Assembly: GCA_023442945.1 (NCBI GenBank)
Contig: JAEZWW010000108.1
Location: 13,010-77,009 of the forward strand
DNA length: 64,000 nucleotides
DNA from: Pseudomonadota bacterium
GTDB taxonomy: Bacteria > Pseudomonadota > Gammaproteobacteria > Burkholderiales > Burkholderiaceae_C
Reading direction: 5' to 3'
The position numbers and the translations under genes are program-made. Positions 25,627 through 34,861 of this stretch are shown piece by piece. The first letter of the stretch is position 1, and every line of letters starts with the position of its first letter. The notes below the pieces were generated by a model that was not told where the DNA came from, made no database searches, and saw only the letters and a program-made list of their open reading frames with translations.

Positions 25627-26322
25627 ATGTCCGATCGCGAGAGTCGGCACCGCTTGCCCGCACCCCTGATTGCCACCTTGGTAGGGGTCGGCGTCTATGC
25701 GGTCGCCGTTTTTTGGAGCAGTCGCCATCTGCCCCCAATGGCGCTTGCGCTCGCGGCGTTGCCGTTCGTCTGGTTTGCAGCCGTGTACGCCAAAAACGGG
25801 CTGACCTCCCAGGCGCCGGCGGCCGTCCGTTTTTTGAAATGTCTGCCACTGCTGGCTCTGACCCTGACTCTCTTTCTGGCGTGGCAGCCCTTGCTGAACA
25901 ACGTGCGCTTGCTCTATCTCGCCCAGCATGTGGGCGTGCACGCGGCTTTGTTTTGGCTGTTTGCAAGAACCCTGCTGCCGGGCCGCACGCCGTTGTGCAC
26001 AGAGTTGGCTGCCTGGGTGCATGAAGACATGACATCGCCCCGGCTCCTGGGGTACACCCGTCAGGTGACCCAGGCTTGGACGCTCTTCTTCGGCCTGATG
26101 GTGGTGTTGTCGATCTTGCTGTTTCGGTATGCGACACCTGAGATTTGGACGGCCCTCTCTGCAGTGGTGGGGCCACTGATGACAGGCGTTGTCTTCTTGG
26201 TGGAAAACCTGCTGCGCAACCATGTTCTGCCCCCACAGGACCGCGTAGGACTGGCCGGAACCTGGCGTGCCGTGCGTGCGCGCATCGAAGACCAGGCGCA
26301 GCCCCAGCAACGTGCACCATGA
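25627..26322 (+). CDS. COG4648-type membrane protein of aryl-polyene cluster
   Basis: This 231-residue protein has five or six predicted membrane helices (LPAPLIATLVGVGVYAVAVFW; PMALALAALPFVWFAAVYA; LLALTLTLFLAWQPLL; HVGVHAALFWLFARTLL; LFFGLMVVLSILLFRYA; AVVGPLMTGVVFLVENLL). Proteins of this type are regular members of aryl-polyene and xanthomonadin loci, and their biochemical role is not established. The ATG at 25627 is preferred over a TTG at 25618. Its stop overlaps the start of the AMP-ligase gene (ATGA). Confidence 0.8.
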   Translation: MSDRESRHRLPAPLIATLVGVGVYAVAVFWSSRHLPPMALALAALPFVWFAAVYAKNGLTSQAPAAVRFLKCLPLLALTLTLFLAWQPLLNNVRLLYLAQHVGVHAALFWLFARTLLPGRTPLCTELAAWVHEDMTSPRLLGYTRQVTQAWTLFFGLMVVLSILLFRYATPEIWTALSAVVGPLMTGVVFLVENLLRNHVLPPQDRVGLAGTWRAVRARIEDQAQPQQRAP

Positions 26323-27671
26323 GTGTCGATCGACGCCCCTTGTCCATGCATGAGCCGGACGCGGCCATTGCCATCGGGCCGGCCGGCGCGATCACCGCTG
26401 GCGCGTTCTATCGCAGGGCGACCCGGCTAGCCGAAGCCTTGCCACACGGTCAATACGTCCTGAACACCTGCCAGGACCGGTACTTGTTCATGCTTGGACT
26501 GGCGGCGGCACTGATCCAGGGGCGCCCCACCTTGATGCCGTCCAGTTTCACCTCTGGAACGCTTCAACAGATCCAATCCCACTACGCTGACGTCGTGTGC
26601 CTGCACGACGGTCACCAGCGTGCCGAGGGCATTCCAGGCTGGCAGATCGAAGAAGAGGATGGCGCAGTTGCGCCCGAACAAGCGCAGGCACCGATGATCG
26701 ATGCGGATCAGGTCGCAGCCATCGTATTCACCTCTGGCAGCACGGGTGAGCCCACCGCGCATGCCAAGCGCTGGGGTCGCCTGTGCGTGAACGGCGCCTC
26801 CGAGGCCGAGCGCTTGGGCTCCGCAGGTCACACCATCGTGGCCACGGTGCCTGCGCAGCACATGTATGGCTTCGAGTCCAGCATCTTGCTGACACTGCAC
26901 GGCGGTTCTCGCGTGTGGCGCGGTCGGCCGTTCTATCCGGCCGATATCGGGACAGCCCTGGCTGCGGCGCCGCCGCCTCGCATGCTGGTCACCACGCCGT
27001 TTCACCTGTCGAACGTTGTGAGCTCCGGGATTCGGATGCCGGCCTGCGACCTGGTGCTGTGCGCCACAGCGCCGCTGTCGGCAGCGCTGGCGCACACCGC
27101 CGAAGCGCTGTTTGACAGCCCGCTGGTCGAAATCTACGGTTGCACGGAAAGCGGCCAAGTTGCCAGCCGGCGCACCACGTCGGGCCCGACATGGCAGTTG
27201 CTGCCTGGCCTCGCGATGCATGCTGACGAAGGGCGCGCCTGGGTCAGTGGCGGCCATGTTGAAGGCAGTGTCGCGCTGACCGACCACATCGCCAACGTGG
27301 ACGGTGACCGTTTCTCGCTGGGTGACCGCCACGCGGACATGGTCAACATTGCTGGCAAGCGCGCCTCCCTGGCGGCGCTGTCGGCGACGCTGCGCGGCTT
27401 GCCGGGCGTACAGGATGCTTGCTATCTGCTGCCTGAGTCGGACAAAGTATCCCCTGCTGAAGGCGTTCAACGCCTCGCGGCTCTGGTGGTTGCTCCCTCG
27501 CTGAGCGAGCAGGATATTCTGTCCGCGCTGCGCCAGGCGATAGATCCCGCATTCCTGCCACGCCCTTTGCTCAAAATCGATGCCCTCCCCCGAAATCCCA
27601 CGGGCAAACTGTTGGCCAATGATGTGCAGGCGCTCTACCGTCAATCGCGCGGCAAGGATGCGCCTCGATGA
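26319..27671 (+). CDS. AMP-dependent acyl synthetase/ligase (polyene starter activation)
   Basis: This 450-residue ANL-superfamily enzyme should activate an aryl or acyl carboxylate for loading onto the cluster carrier protein. The nucleotide-binding loop AAIVFTSGSTGEPTAHAKRWG is clear, followed by EIYGCTESGQVASRR and a C-terminal domain with PLLKIDALPRNPTGKLLAND (the lysine-containing adenylation motif). It is similar in size to ApeH-like ligases of aryl-polyene clusters. The start at 26319 overlaps the preceding stop; the longer frame to 26145 lies inside the membrane-protein gene. It overlaps the next gene by 4 bp. Confidence 0.88.
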   Translation: MSVDRRPLSMHEPDAAIAIGPAGAITAGAFYRRATRLAEALPHGQYVLNTCQDRYLFMLGLAAALIQGRPTLMPSSFTSGTLQQIQSHYADVVCLHDGHQRAEGIPGWQIEEEDGAVAPEQAQAPMIDADQVAAIVFTSGSTGEPTAHAKRWGRLCVNGASEAERLGSAGHTIVATVPAQHMYGFESSILLTLHGGSRVWRGRPFYPADIGTALAAAPPPRMLVTTPFHLSNVVSSGIRMPACDLVLCATAPLSAALAHTAEALFDSPLVEIYGCTESGQVASRRTTSGPTWQLLPGLAMHADEGRAWVSGGHVEGSVALTDHIANVDGDRFSLGDRHADMVNIAGKRASLAALSATLRGLPGVQDACYLLPESDKVSPAEGVQRLAALVVAPSLSEQDILSALRQAIDPAFLPRPLLKIDALPRNPTGKLLANDVQALYRQSRGKDAPR

Positions 27672-27982
27672 TCGGCGCCGTCGAGCAGCCTCTTCAGGGC
27701 ACCTGCATGTTTCGCGACGCCGACACACGGTTTGCGGGGCATTTCCCGGCTCGGGTCGTGGTTCCTGGAGCCGCTTTGGTTGACCAGGCGGTGGCGGAGA
27801 TAGAGCGTGCAACAGGGCGTCGTGTGACGACTTTGAAGCAGGTCAAATTTGTCACCGCAGCAATGCCTTCGGACCTCCTTCAACTGCTGGGGACTGCCTC
27901 CGATCGGCAGGCCCGATTTGAATTGCGTAGCGCGGGCCAGGTCGTCTGCACTGGCAGTGTTCTGTTGGCGGCGGGCAATTGA
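27668..27982 (+). CDS. Small hotdog-fold 3-hydroxyacyl-ACP dehydratase
   Basis: This 104-residue FabZ/ApeI-like protein has FRDADTRFAGHFPARVVVPGAALVDQAV, where the His in GHFP is the expected catalytic residue. It ends in ELRSAGQVVCTGSVLLAAGN. It would remove water from 3-hydroxyacyl-ACP to introduce a conjugated double bond. It overlaps the AMP ligase (ATGA). Its TGA stop overlaps a possible TTG start of the next gene. Together with the larger dehydratase at 37768, the cluster has two hotdog dehydratases, as is usual for aryl polyenes. Confidence 0.82.
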   Translation: MIGAVEQPLQGTCMFRDADTRFAGHFPARVVVPGAALVDQAVAEIERATGRRVTTLKQVKFVTAAMPSDLLQLLGTASDRQARFELRSAGQVVCTGSVLLAAGN

Positions 27983-28920
27983 ACTCGACCCCCTCTGCGA
28001 ACGGCGCCCCCCCCGCCTCCAACAGCTGGGCACGCCGGCCTGAGCGCAGTTCGATGGTGGTGATGCGGCTGATGCGCTGGCTGTCCCTGCATCTGGGCCG
28101 CCGCGTGAGTCGACTTATCCTCTACCCCATCGCCGCTTATTTTGTGCTGTTCGCGCCCTCAGCTAAGCGTGCCAGTCAACAGTACCTGGGCCGGGCCATG
28201 GGGCGCAAGGCCGGCATTGCGGACGGCTTTCGTCATGTGCTGTCTTTTGCATCCGTCGTGCACGACCGGGTCTATTGGCTGAGCGATCGCCACGACCTGT
28301 TCGACATCCGCATCACCGGCGAAAGCGTGATTGACGCCTACCAACGTGAGGGCCGAGGCGTGGTGTTCATGGGCGCCCATTTCGGAAGCTTCGAGGCCTT
28401 GCGCGTCCTCGGCGTGGGCAATGGGCTGGATGTGCGCATGCTCATGTATCCCGACAACGCGCGCATGGTGACGCAGACGCTGGCTGCCATCAATCCTGCA
28501 CTGGGCGAGAGTGTCATTGCGCTCGGCCGCTCGGACGCCATCTTGCGGGCTCGCGACCATCTCGCGGACGGCGGTTGTGTCGGCATTCTTTCCGACCGCA
28601 GTGTGGCTGACGCGCACGACACCTCCACCTTCACAACCAATTTCCTGGGCGCGCCCGCAGCGTTTCCGTCGGGCCCGTTCCGGTTGGCCGCCTTATTGCG
28701 CGCGCCGGTGGTTTTCATGGCCGGGATCTACCTGGGTGCCAATCGGTACCATTTGTGCTTCGAGCCGGTGGCCGACTTCCAGGCGGTGGCGCACGCTGAC
28801 CGAGATGCGGCCATCCAGAAGGCCCAGCAACGCTATGTCGCGCTGTTGGAAGCGAAGTGCGTCGAGGCCCCATGGAACTGGTTTAATTTTTACGACTTCT
28901 GGGCCAATGAAGCACGCTAG
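27979..28920 (+). CDS. LpxL/HtrB-like lysophospholipid acyltransferase
   Basis: A 313-residue membrane-anchored acyltransferase of the LpxL family, with YPIAAYFVLFAPSAKRAS (membrane anchor) and MGAHFGSFEALR, where H and E form the HX4(D/E) active site. GGCVGILSDRSV and FPSGPFRLAALLRAPVVFM follow. In aryl-polyene loci such enzymes are thought to attach or remodel the lipid anchor. The frame can start at a TTG (27979) overlapping the previous stop as TTGA, or at the ATG at 28054 (MVVMRLMRW), which better fits family length. The first 25 residues are therefore uncertain. It overlaps the LolA-like gene by 14 bp. Confidence 0.83.
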   Translation: MNSTPSANGAPPASNSWARRPERSSMVVMRLMRWLSLHLGRRVSRLILYPIAAYFVLFAPSAKRASQQYLGRAMGRKAGIADGFRHVLSFASVVHDRVYWLSDRHDLFDIRITGESVIDAYQREGRGVVFMGAHFGSFEALRVLGVGNGLDVRMLMYPDNARMVTQTLAAINPALGESVIALGRSDAILRARDHLADGGCVGILSDRSVADAHDTSTFTTNFLGAPAAFPSGPFRLAALLRAPVVFMAGIYLGANRYHLCFEPVADFQAVAHADRDAAIQKAQQRYVALLEAKCVEAPWNWFNFYDFWANEAR

Positions 28921-29482
28921 CCATCTACTGAGTGCCGTTTTTCTCTCGCTCGGGCTCTGCACTTCCGCGTTCGCGGATTGGGATATTCCCGCCCTGATGC
29001 AGCAGCTCGCCAAACACCCGTCAGGACGTGCGACCTTCACGGAAACCAAGACCCTTGGGGTGTTGGATCAGCCGGTCGTGAGCTCGGGCGAGCTGATCTA
29101 CAGCCCGCCGGATCGACTCGAGAAGAACACGCTGAAGCCGACCCGCGAATCTTTGGTCATCCGCGGCAATGACCTGACGGTGGAGCGTGACGGGGTCAAG
29201 CGTCAGCTTCGGCTCCCGCAGTACCCTGAGATCCTGGCTTTTGTCGAAGCGCTGCGTGGCACCCTGGTCGGCAACCGCACGCTGCTTGAGCAGCACTACG
29301 CCCTCTCGCTCGCGGGCACCGAGCGGGATTGGCGTCTGGCCCTGACGCCGCTCGATGACCGGATGCGTCGTTGGGTCAAGCAAATCAAGGTGACCGGCTC
29401 CGACAAGGGAGTCAGCACCGTCGAAACCTTGCAAGCGGATGGCGACAAGTCCGTGATCGCCATCACACCTGATGCGCGCTGA
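28907..29482 (+). CDS. LolA-like outer-membrane lipoprotein carrier
   Basis: A 191-residue protein with a signal peptide (MKHASHLLSAVFLSLGLCTSAFA) followed by a LolA-like fold (LMQQLAKHPSGRATFTETKTLGVLDQPVVSSGELIYSPPDRLEKNTL). LolA chaperones lipid-modified molecules across the periplasm. In aryl-polyene clusters this type lies beside the MMPL exporter and is presumed to shuttle the lipid-anchored polyene to the outer membrane. The ATG at 28907 lies within the end of the acyltransferase gene, and the stop overlaps the MMPL start by about 11 bp. Confidence 0.85.
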   Translation: MKHASHLLSAVFLSLGLCTSAFADWDIPALMQQLAKHPSGRATFTETKTLGVLDQPVVSSGELIYSPPDRLEKNTLKPTRESLVIRGNDLTVERDGVKRQLRLPQYPEILAFVEALRGTLVGNRTLLEQHYALSLAGTERDWRLALTPLDDRMRRWVKQIKVTGSDKGVSTVETLQADGDKSVIAITPDAR

Positions 29483-31916
29483 TCGACAGCGAACCGACGC
29501 TCTCGGCACCGGCACAGCTCCGACAAGACGCCAAAGCATCACCGCCGTCGGCCTTTGGCTGGTGTTGGTGCTGGTCTGCGTGTGGGTGCTGACGGGTGTT
29601 CGGCTCAACACCGATATGTCGGCGTTTCTGCCCAGCAACCCCAACGAACATCAGCGCCTGCTGGTCGACCAGCTCAAGGAAGGCGCTTTGTCGCGCATGG
29701 TGCTCATCGGGATCGAAGGTGGTGATGCAGCCGGCCGCGCTGCGACGTCCGAGCGCCTAGCGGCCGCCCTGCGCATCAACCCCGGATTGACCAGCGTCGT
29801 CAACGGCGATGCCACCAGCCGGGAGCGCGATCAAGCGCTGCTGATGCAATCGCGCTACCTGCTCAGCCCGCAAGTTTCAGCCGAACGTTTCACTGCGGAT
29901 GGCTTGCGTGTTGCCATTCAGGACGCCATCAACGGACTGGGCGGGTCGGCCGGCCTTCTGTTGAAAGCCATCTTTCCCCGTGACCCCACGGGTGAGCTGC
30001 CCGCCTTAATCGACCGGTTGACGCAAGGTCGGTCCTCGTCGGGACAAGACGGCGTTTGGGCCTCGGCATCCGGCGACACCGCCTTGATGATCGCTACAAC
30101 AGCGGCGGCGGGCACCGACACCGATGCACAAGAGAAAGTACTGACAGACATCCGTGCCGCATTCGACACGGCAAGGGCCGCACCGGAGATCCGGCTGGTC
30201 ATGGCGGGTGCACCCGTGTTCTCCGTGGATGCGCGTCGAACCATCCGCAGCGAAGTGGAACGCTTGTCCGTGGTCGGCGGGGTCAGCATTCTGCTCATCA
30301 TGTTGGCTTTCTACCGATCGCTGCGCAACGTGGTGATCGGCTTGGTGCCGGTGCTGACCGGCATTCTGGTTGCCGTGGTGGCCGTTTCAATCGGCTTTGA
30401 CACGGTGCACGCGATCACCGTGGGCTTTGGGACCACCCTGTTGGGCGAAACGCTGGACTACAGCATCTATTACTTGGTGCAATCCAGCAGCAGCACCGAT
30501 TGGCAGCGTGACTACTGGCCCACGATACGGCTGGGCGTGGCCACGTCGGTGTGCGGATTCGCCGCGCTGTTGTTCTCCAGTTTCCCGGGCCTTGGGCAAC
30601 TGGGCGTGTATTCGATCGCTGGATTGCTGACAGCCGCAACAGTCACGCGCTTTGTGCTGCCTGCACTGCCCGCCTCTCCGGTCCCGGCGTCCAGCACCCG
30701 GTGGCTGGGCCGACGCATGGTGAGGCTCAGCGTGCTGGCGCGCCAATGGCGCTGGGTCGCTGCTGCGGCGACGGTGGCAGCCATAGGCATCGTCGCCATC
30801 CACCATGACCGCGTTTGGGCGCGAGGTCTGTCTGGCCTCAACCCTGCGCCTTTGGATCTGCAACGGCTGGATGCGCGGCTGCGAGCGGACGCCGGCGCGC
30901 CCAGCCTTCGTCATGTGCTCGTGGTATCCGCCCCCACCGCGAACGAGGCGCTGCAAGCCGCCGAGCAGACCGAAGCGCAGCTCAAGCCGATGGTGAAGAG
31001 CGGCGCAATTGCGCGCATCGACAGCCCCGCCCATTACCTCCCCAGCGCGGAAACGCAGTTGGCCCGGCGCAATGCGCTGCCAGATGCGCCCGAACTGAAC
31101 GCACGTTTGGCGCTCGCCACCACGACTTTGCCGGTCAAGCCGGAGCGTCTGGCGCCGTTCGTGGACGACGTTCAAGCGGCCCGATCTGCCCCACCCATCA
31201 CGGCATCGACCTTGCGTGGCACCAGTTTTGAATTTCTCCTGCAGACCTTGATGTTGCAACGCGCTGACGGCTGGACGGTGCTGATGCCGGTGACCCTTCC
31301 GCCTGAGACCGCAGATCAGCAGGCCGCCGGTCGCGCGATCGAAGCGGTCATTGCCGCAGCACCGTCCAAACACCGAACGTACTTTCTGGACCTGGACACG
31401 CAAGCCAAAGAGATGTTCGGCCAGTACCTCAAGGAGGCCCTGGCTTTTTCGGCGGCTGGCGTCGTTGGCATCGTCGCCTTGCTTTTGCTGGCATTGCGCA
31501 GTGTGACCCGCGTGGTGCGCATACTACTGCCGCTCGCAGCCGCTGTCGTTCTGGTCATGGCAGCGCACGTCGTTGGTGGCACCCCGATGACCTTGCTGCA
31601 CCTCGTCGGCCTGTTGCTGATCGTGGCCGTCGGCTCGAACTACGCACTCTTCTTTGATCAGAACTTTGGCCCGACGTCCACGGTGGCTTCGGGTGCCGCG
31701 CCGCAGGAGATCACCTCCGTACAGGCGGCGGCCTATGCTTCACTGGCACTTGCCAACGTTTCGACCATGATCGGCTTCGGGATTCTGGCGTGGTCCCAAG
31801 TGCCGGTGCTGCACGCCGTGGGCGCGACGGTCGGCCCGGGTGCCCTGCTGGCCTTGCTCCTGGCGATGGCCTGGTCCAAGCCCAACCAGCCCGCGACGAT
31901 CGGAGCCAAGGCATGA
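29472..31916 (+). CDS. MMPL/RND-family exporter of aryl-polyene cluster
   Basis: This 814-residue protein has the MMPL/RND layout: an N-terminal helix (SITAVGLWLVLVLVCVWVLTGV), a large periplasmic loop, a helix bundle (GGVSILLIMLAFYRSLRNVVIGLVPVLTGILVAVVAVSIGF...), then a second loop and bundle (LALRSVTRVVRILLPLAAAVVLVMAAHVVGG...). It probably uses the proton gradient to export the polyene lipid. It overlaps the LolA-like gene and shares an ATGA overlap with the PAP2 gene. Clusters of this class consistently carry such an exporter. Confidence 0.9.
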   Translation: MRADRQRTDALGTGTAPTRRQSITAVGLWLVLVLVCVWVLTGVRLNTDMSAFLPSNPNEHQRLLVDQLKEGALSRMVLIGIEGGDAAGRAATSERLAAALRINPGLTSVVNGDATSRERDQALLMQSRYLLSPQVSAERFTADGLRVAIQDAINGLGGSAGLLLKAIFPRDPTGELPALIDRLTQGRSSSGQDGVWASASGDTALMIATTAAAGTDTDAQEKVLTDIRAAFDTARAAPEIRLVMAGAPVFSVDARRTIRSEVERLSVVGGVSILLIMLAFYRSLRNVVIGLVPVLTGILVAVVAVSIGFDTVHAITVGFGTTLLGETLDYSIYYLVQSSSSTDWQRDYWPTIRLGVATSVCGFAALLFSSFPGLGQLGVYSIAGLLTAATVTRFVLPALPASPVPASSTRWLGRRMVRLSVLARQWRWVAAAATVAAIGIVAIHHDRVWARGLSGLNPAPLDLQRLDARLRADAGAPSLRHVLVVSAPTANEALQAAEQTEAQLKPMVKSGAIARIDSPAHYLPSAETQLARRNALPDAPELNARLALATTTLPVKPERLAPFVDDVQAARSAPPITASTLRGTSFEFLLQTLMLQRADGWTVLMPVTLPPETADQQAAGRAIEAVIAAAPSKHRTYFLDLDTQAKEMFGQYLKEALAFSAAGVVGIVALLLLALRSVTRVVRILLPLAAAVVLVMAAHVVGGTPMTLLHLVGLLLIVAVGSNYALFFDQNFGPTSTVASGAAPQEITSVQAAAYASLALANVSTMIGFGILAWSQVPVLHAVGATVGPGALLALLLAMAWSKPNQPATIGAKA

Positions 31917-32575
31917 GCACGGCCACACATCCAACCGGTTGGACGGCAGCGCTGCGCCAGCGCGTCCGTACCCAGGCGTGGCTCAAGGCGCTTGGCAACA
32001 CCGTTTTTCTTGTCGTCTTCTTCCAGCTTTACCTGGGCATCCAGAAACACCCGATGTTCGAGGTGACCCAGATTCCCGCCAGCGCCCTGGATGACTGGAT
32101 TGGGTTTCAGCCCTGGACGATCGGCCTGTACCTGTCGCTCTGGGTCTACACCGCCTTGCCGGTCGCTCTGCAACTGGATCGCCACCATCTGTTTCGGTAC
32201 AGCGTGGCCATGACCGTGCTGTGCTCGGTCGGCCTGCTGGTCTTCTTCTTTTGGCCCACGTCGGTATCCGAAGCGGTGGGGACCCGGTCGGGCGGCAGCC
32301 CGCTGTTTGCCATGCTGTATGCGGTCGACAACAACGGCAACGCCTGTCCGTCCTTGCACGTGGCGGCGTCCGTCATGTCGGGGATGTGGTTAGAGGCTAT
32401 CCTGCGCAAGACCGGCTCACCCGTCTGGATCCGATCGGTCAATGCGCTGTGGTGCCTGGGCATCGTTTTTTCCACCATGGCGACCAAACAGCATATGTTG
32501 TTGGACGTTCTTGCCGGTGCCCTGCTCGGCTTGGTCGTCGGCTGGGTTTCCCTGCGCCGAGCCGGCACCGTGTGA
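31913..32575 (+). CDS. PAP2-superfamily membrane phosphatase/phosphotransferase
   Basis: A 220-residue integral membrane protein with about six helices and the PAP2 catalytic signature: CPSLHVAASV (Ser147-Leu-His149) and TKQHMLLDVLAGALLG (His194, Asp198). The first KX6RP motif is not obvious. Relatives dephosphorylate lipid phosphates or transfer inositol phosphate (Aur1-like). Its overlap with the exporter gene indicates a role in lipid head-group processing during polyene assembly. I am not aware that PAP2 is a constant member of aryl-polyene loci. The ATG at 31913 is preferred over a longer frame from 31790. Confidence 0.83.
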   Translation: MSTATHPTGWTAALRQRVRTQAWLKALGNTVFLVVFFQLYLGIQKHPMFEVTQIPASALDDWIGFQPWTIGLYLSLWVYTALPVALQLDRHHLFRYSVAMTVLCSVGLLVFFFWPTSVSEAVGTRSGGSPLFAMLYAVDNNGNACPSLHVAASVMSGMWLEAILRKTGSPVWIRSVNALWCLGIVFSTMATKQHMLLDVLAGALLGLVVGWVSLRRAGTV

Positions 32576-32645
32576 GCCGCCTGCGGTGCAATAATCCACG
32601 GCAGAAATACCCCCTTTGCAGGCGGTGACCTGCACGCCTGATCCC

Positions 32646-34001
32646 ATGAACGTTGAATCTCCCAGTGTCTCCGATCAACCGGCGGAGCTCCCCCAATCTT
32701 GCGACGTCCTGGTCATCGGCGGCGGGCCGGCTGGCAGCACGGTAGGGACCTTGCTGGCGCGCATGGGTCACGATGTCGTGGTGATGGACAAGGACGCCCA
32801 TCCCCGCTTTCACATCGGCGAGTCCTTGCTGCCCGCCAACCTGCCCTTGTTCGAAAAACTTGGCGTCGCCGATGAAATCCGCGCCATTGGCATCCAGAAG
32901 TGGGCAGCCGAATTCCGCTCGCCATGGCACGAACACTTGCAAGCCTTTCAGTTTGGCGATGCCTGGGACAAGTCCATGCCTTACGCCTACCAGGTGCGCC
33001 GCTCCGATTTTGACCGCGTGCTTCTGGACAACACAGCCCACGCGGGTGCACGCGTGCTGCAGCAATGCCGGGTCGAGCACGTCGACCTGGACGCGCCGAA
33101 CCACGTCGACGCGCGCGCGCGGCTGGAAGATGGCCGCACTTTCACCTGCCGCGCGAAGTTTCTGGTGGACGCTTCTGGCCGCGACACCTTCCTCGCCAGC
33201 CGCCTGAAGATCAAGCACAAGAACCCCAAGCACAACAGCGTGGCCGTGTTCACGCACTTTGCCGACGCCCAGCGCAATGAGGGCATGGACGAAGGGAACA
33301 TCTCGCTGTTCTGGTTTGAACACGGCTGGTTCTGGTTCATTCCGCTGGTGGACGGTGCCACCAGCGTCGGCATGGTGACCTGGCCGTACTTCATGCGTAC
33401 CCGCGGCGATCGCGACCTGGGCGAATTCCTGCGTGACGGCATCGCCCTGTGCCCGCCCTTGGCCGAGCGCTTAAAGAACGCCCGCGTTGTGCACCCGCCA
33501 GAGGCCACCGGCAACTTCTCGTACCTCAGCGAACGCACGCACGGGCGCAACTACGTCATGCTGGGCGACGCGTACGCTTTCATTGATCCGGTGTTCTCAT
33601 CCGGCGTCATGCTGGCCATGCAGGGCGGCTTTGAAGCCGCCGACGCCATACATACGTGGCTGACCGAGCCTGCCAGGCAGTCGCAAGCGCTCGCGCAGTT
33701 GGATCGCCGCCTGAAGCACGGCCCCCGGGAGTTTTCCTGGTTCATCTACCGGATGACCAACCCGGCGATGCGCGACCTCTTCATGGGCCCGCGCAACATC
33801 CTGCGCATGAAGGAAGCCCTGCTCTCGCTGCTGGCGGGCGACATCTGGGGCAAGACCCCGATCTGGCACTCGCTGCGGGCCTTCAAGGTCCTGTACTACC
33901 TGAGCTCACTGCGCCACCTGCCGCGCTCCTTACGCGCCTGGCGTCGCCGCCAGTTCAACATCCGCGCGGTCGACGACGCGCTGCCGATGTCCAAGGGCTA
34001 A
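32646..34001 (+). CDS. FAD-dependent oxidoreductase, tryptophan-halogenase-like
   Basis: A 451-residue flavoprotein of the geranylgeranyl reductase / halogenase-like superfamily. Visible features are the FAD-binding VLVIGGGPAGSTVGTLLARMG, HIGESLLPANLPLFEKLGV and ASGRDTFLA. The C-terminal FAD motif is YVMLGDAYAFIDPVFSSGVMLAMQGG. The WxWxIP motif of true halogenases is not exact (GWFWFIPLVDG is seen), so hydroxylation or desaturation of the polyene head group is equally possible. Such enzymes recur in aryl-polyene and flexirubin loci. The start at 32646 is chosen over TTG 32616. It begins 70 bp after the PAP2 gene, the widest gap in this arm. Confidence 0.86.
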   Translation: MNVESPSVSDQPAELPQSCDVLVIGGGPAGSTVGTLLARMGHDVVVMDKDAHPRFHIGESLLPANLPLFEKLGVADEIRAIGIQKWAAEFRSPWHEHLQAFQFGDAWDKSMPYAYQVRRSDFDRVLLDNTAHAGARVLQQCRVEHVDLDAPNHVDARARLEDGRTFTCRAKFLVDASGRDTFLASRLKIKHKNPKHNSVAVFTHFADAQRNEGMDEGNISLFWFEHGWFWFIPLVDGATSVGMVTWPYFMRTRGDRDLGEFLRDGIALCPPLAERLKNARVVHPPEATGNFSYLSERTHGRNYVMLGDAYAFIDPVFSSGVMLAMQGGFEAADAIHTWLTEPARQSQALAQLDRRLKHGPREFSWFIYRMTNPAMRDLFMGPRNILRMKEALLSLLAGDIWGKTPIWHSLRAFKVLYYLSSLRHLPRSLRAWRRRQFNIRAVDDALPMSKG

Positions 34002-34051
34002 CGCGCACCGACCGTGCCGCGATCTGCCTTGTCGTCCTCAACCCGCCACGC

Positions 34052-34861
34052 ATGTCCGTCGTCTCTGTAGTCCGGCATCGCCTTGTCGAACCCCTGGCGA
34101 TGGTGCTGGGACTCGGCTTGCTGGCGGTGATCTGCCTGACGTGGACGCCGTTCGCGTTGGTGCTGGGACCCGTGTTGCCCCAACCCTTGGGCAAGCGTGT
34201 GGGGCGCCGTGCGATCCAGGTTGCGTTTCGCACTTACGTCGTCCTGCTGCAGCTGTTGTGCGGATGTCGCTTCGATCTCAAGGCACTGGACGAACTGGCC
34301 CGCCGGTCCGGCCCGATGATCGTGGTCGCCAACCACCCGTCCCTGCTGGACGCGGTCCTGCTGGTCTCGCACCTGCCCAACGCCGTCTGCATCATGAAGG
34401 CGCAGTTGATGCAGAACCTGCTGCTCGGCGCGGGCTCGCGCATGGCGCGCTACATCGTCAACGACGCGCCGCTCACCATGATCCGCAGTGCCATCGCCGA
34501 GCTCAAGGACGGCGCCCACCTGGTCCTCTTCCCCGAAGGCACCCGCACGACCGAACCACCCGTGGGCCCGTGCGCGGCCACGGCGGGCGTGATCGCGGCG
34601 CGCGCGGGCGTACCTGTCGACGTGCTGGTAATCGAGATGAGTTCGCCCTACTTGGGCAAGCGTTGGCCGTTGACGCGGCCGCCCGAATTGCCTTTGCGCG
34701 TGCGCGTGCGCCACGTGGGCGAACTGCGCATTGCCCCAGCAGAGGCGCAGCACTTCGGCACACAGATCCGAGCCCTGCTGTCCAGCCACTTGAGCGGCGC
34801 GTCCAGCGCGCCTGCCGCGACCGCCCCCAGCGCCATCGACAAGGTGGATGACCATGGTTGA
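34052..34861 (+). CDS. PlsC-like 1-acylglycerol-3-phosphate acyltransferase
   Basis: The 269-residue protein has an N-terminal membrane helix (VEPLAMVLGLGLLAVICLTWTPFALVL) and the PlsC motifs VVANHPSLLDAVLL (HX4D) and LVLFPEGTRTTEPP. It presumably acylates a lipid or polyene-glycoside acceptor. The longer open frame starting at 33656 lies inside the flavoprotein gene and is not used. It starts 50 bp after the flavoprotein stop and overlaps the glycosyltransferase gene by 14 bp. Confidence 0.87.
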   Translation: MSVVSVVRHRLVEPLAMVLGLGLLAVICLTWTPFALVLGPVLPQPLGKRVGRRAIQVAFRTYVVLLQLLCGCRFDLKALDELARRSGPMIVVANHPSLLDAVLLVSHLPNAVCIMKAQLMQNLLLGAGSRMARYIVNDAPLTMIRSAIAELKDGAHLVLFPEGTRTTEPPVGPCAATAGVIAARAGVPVDVLVIEMSSPYLGKRWPLTRPPELPLRVRVRHVGELRIAPAEAQHFGTQIRALLSSHLSGASSAPAATAPSAIDKVDDHG

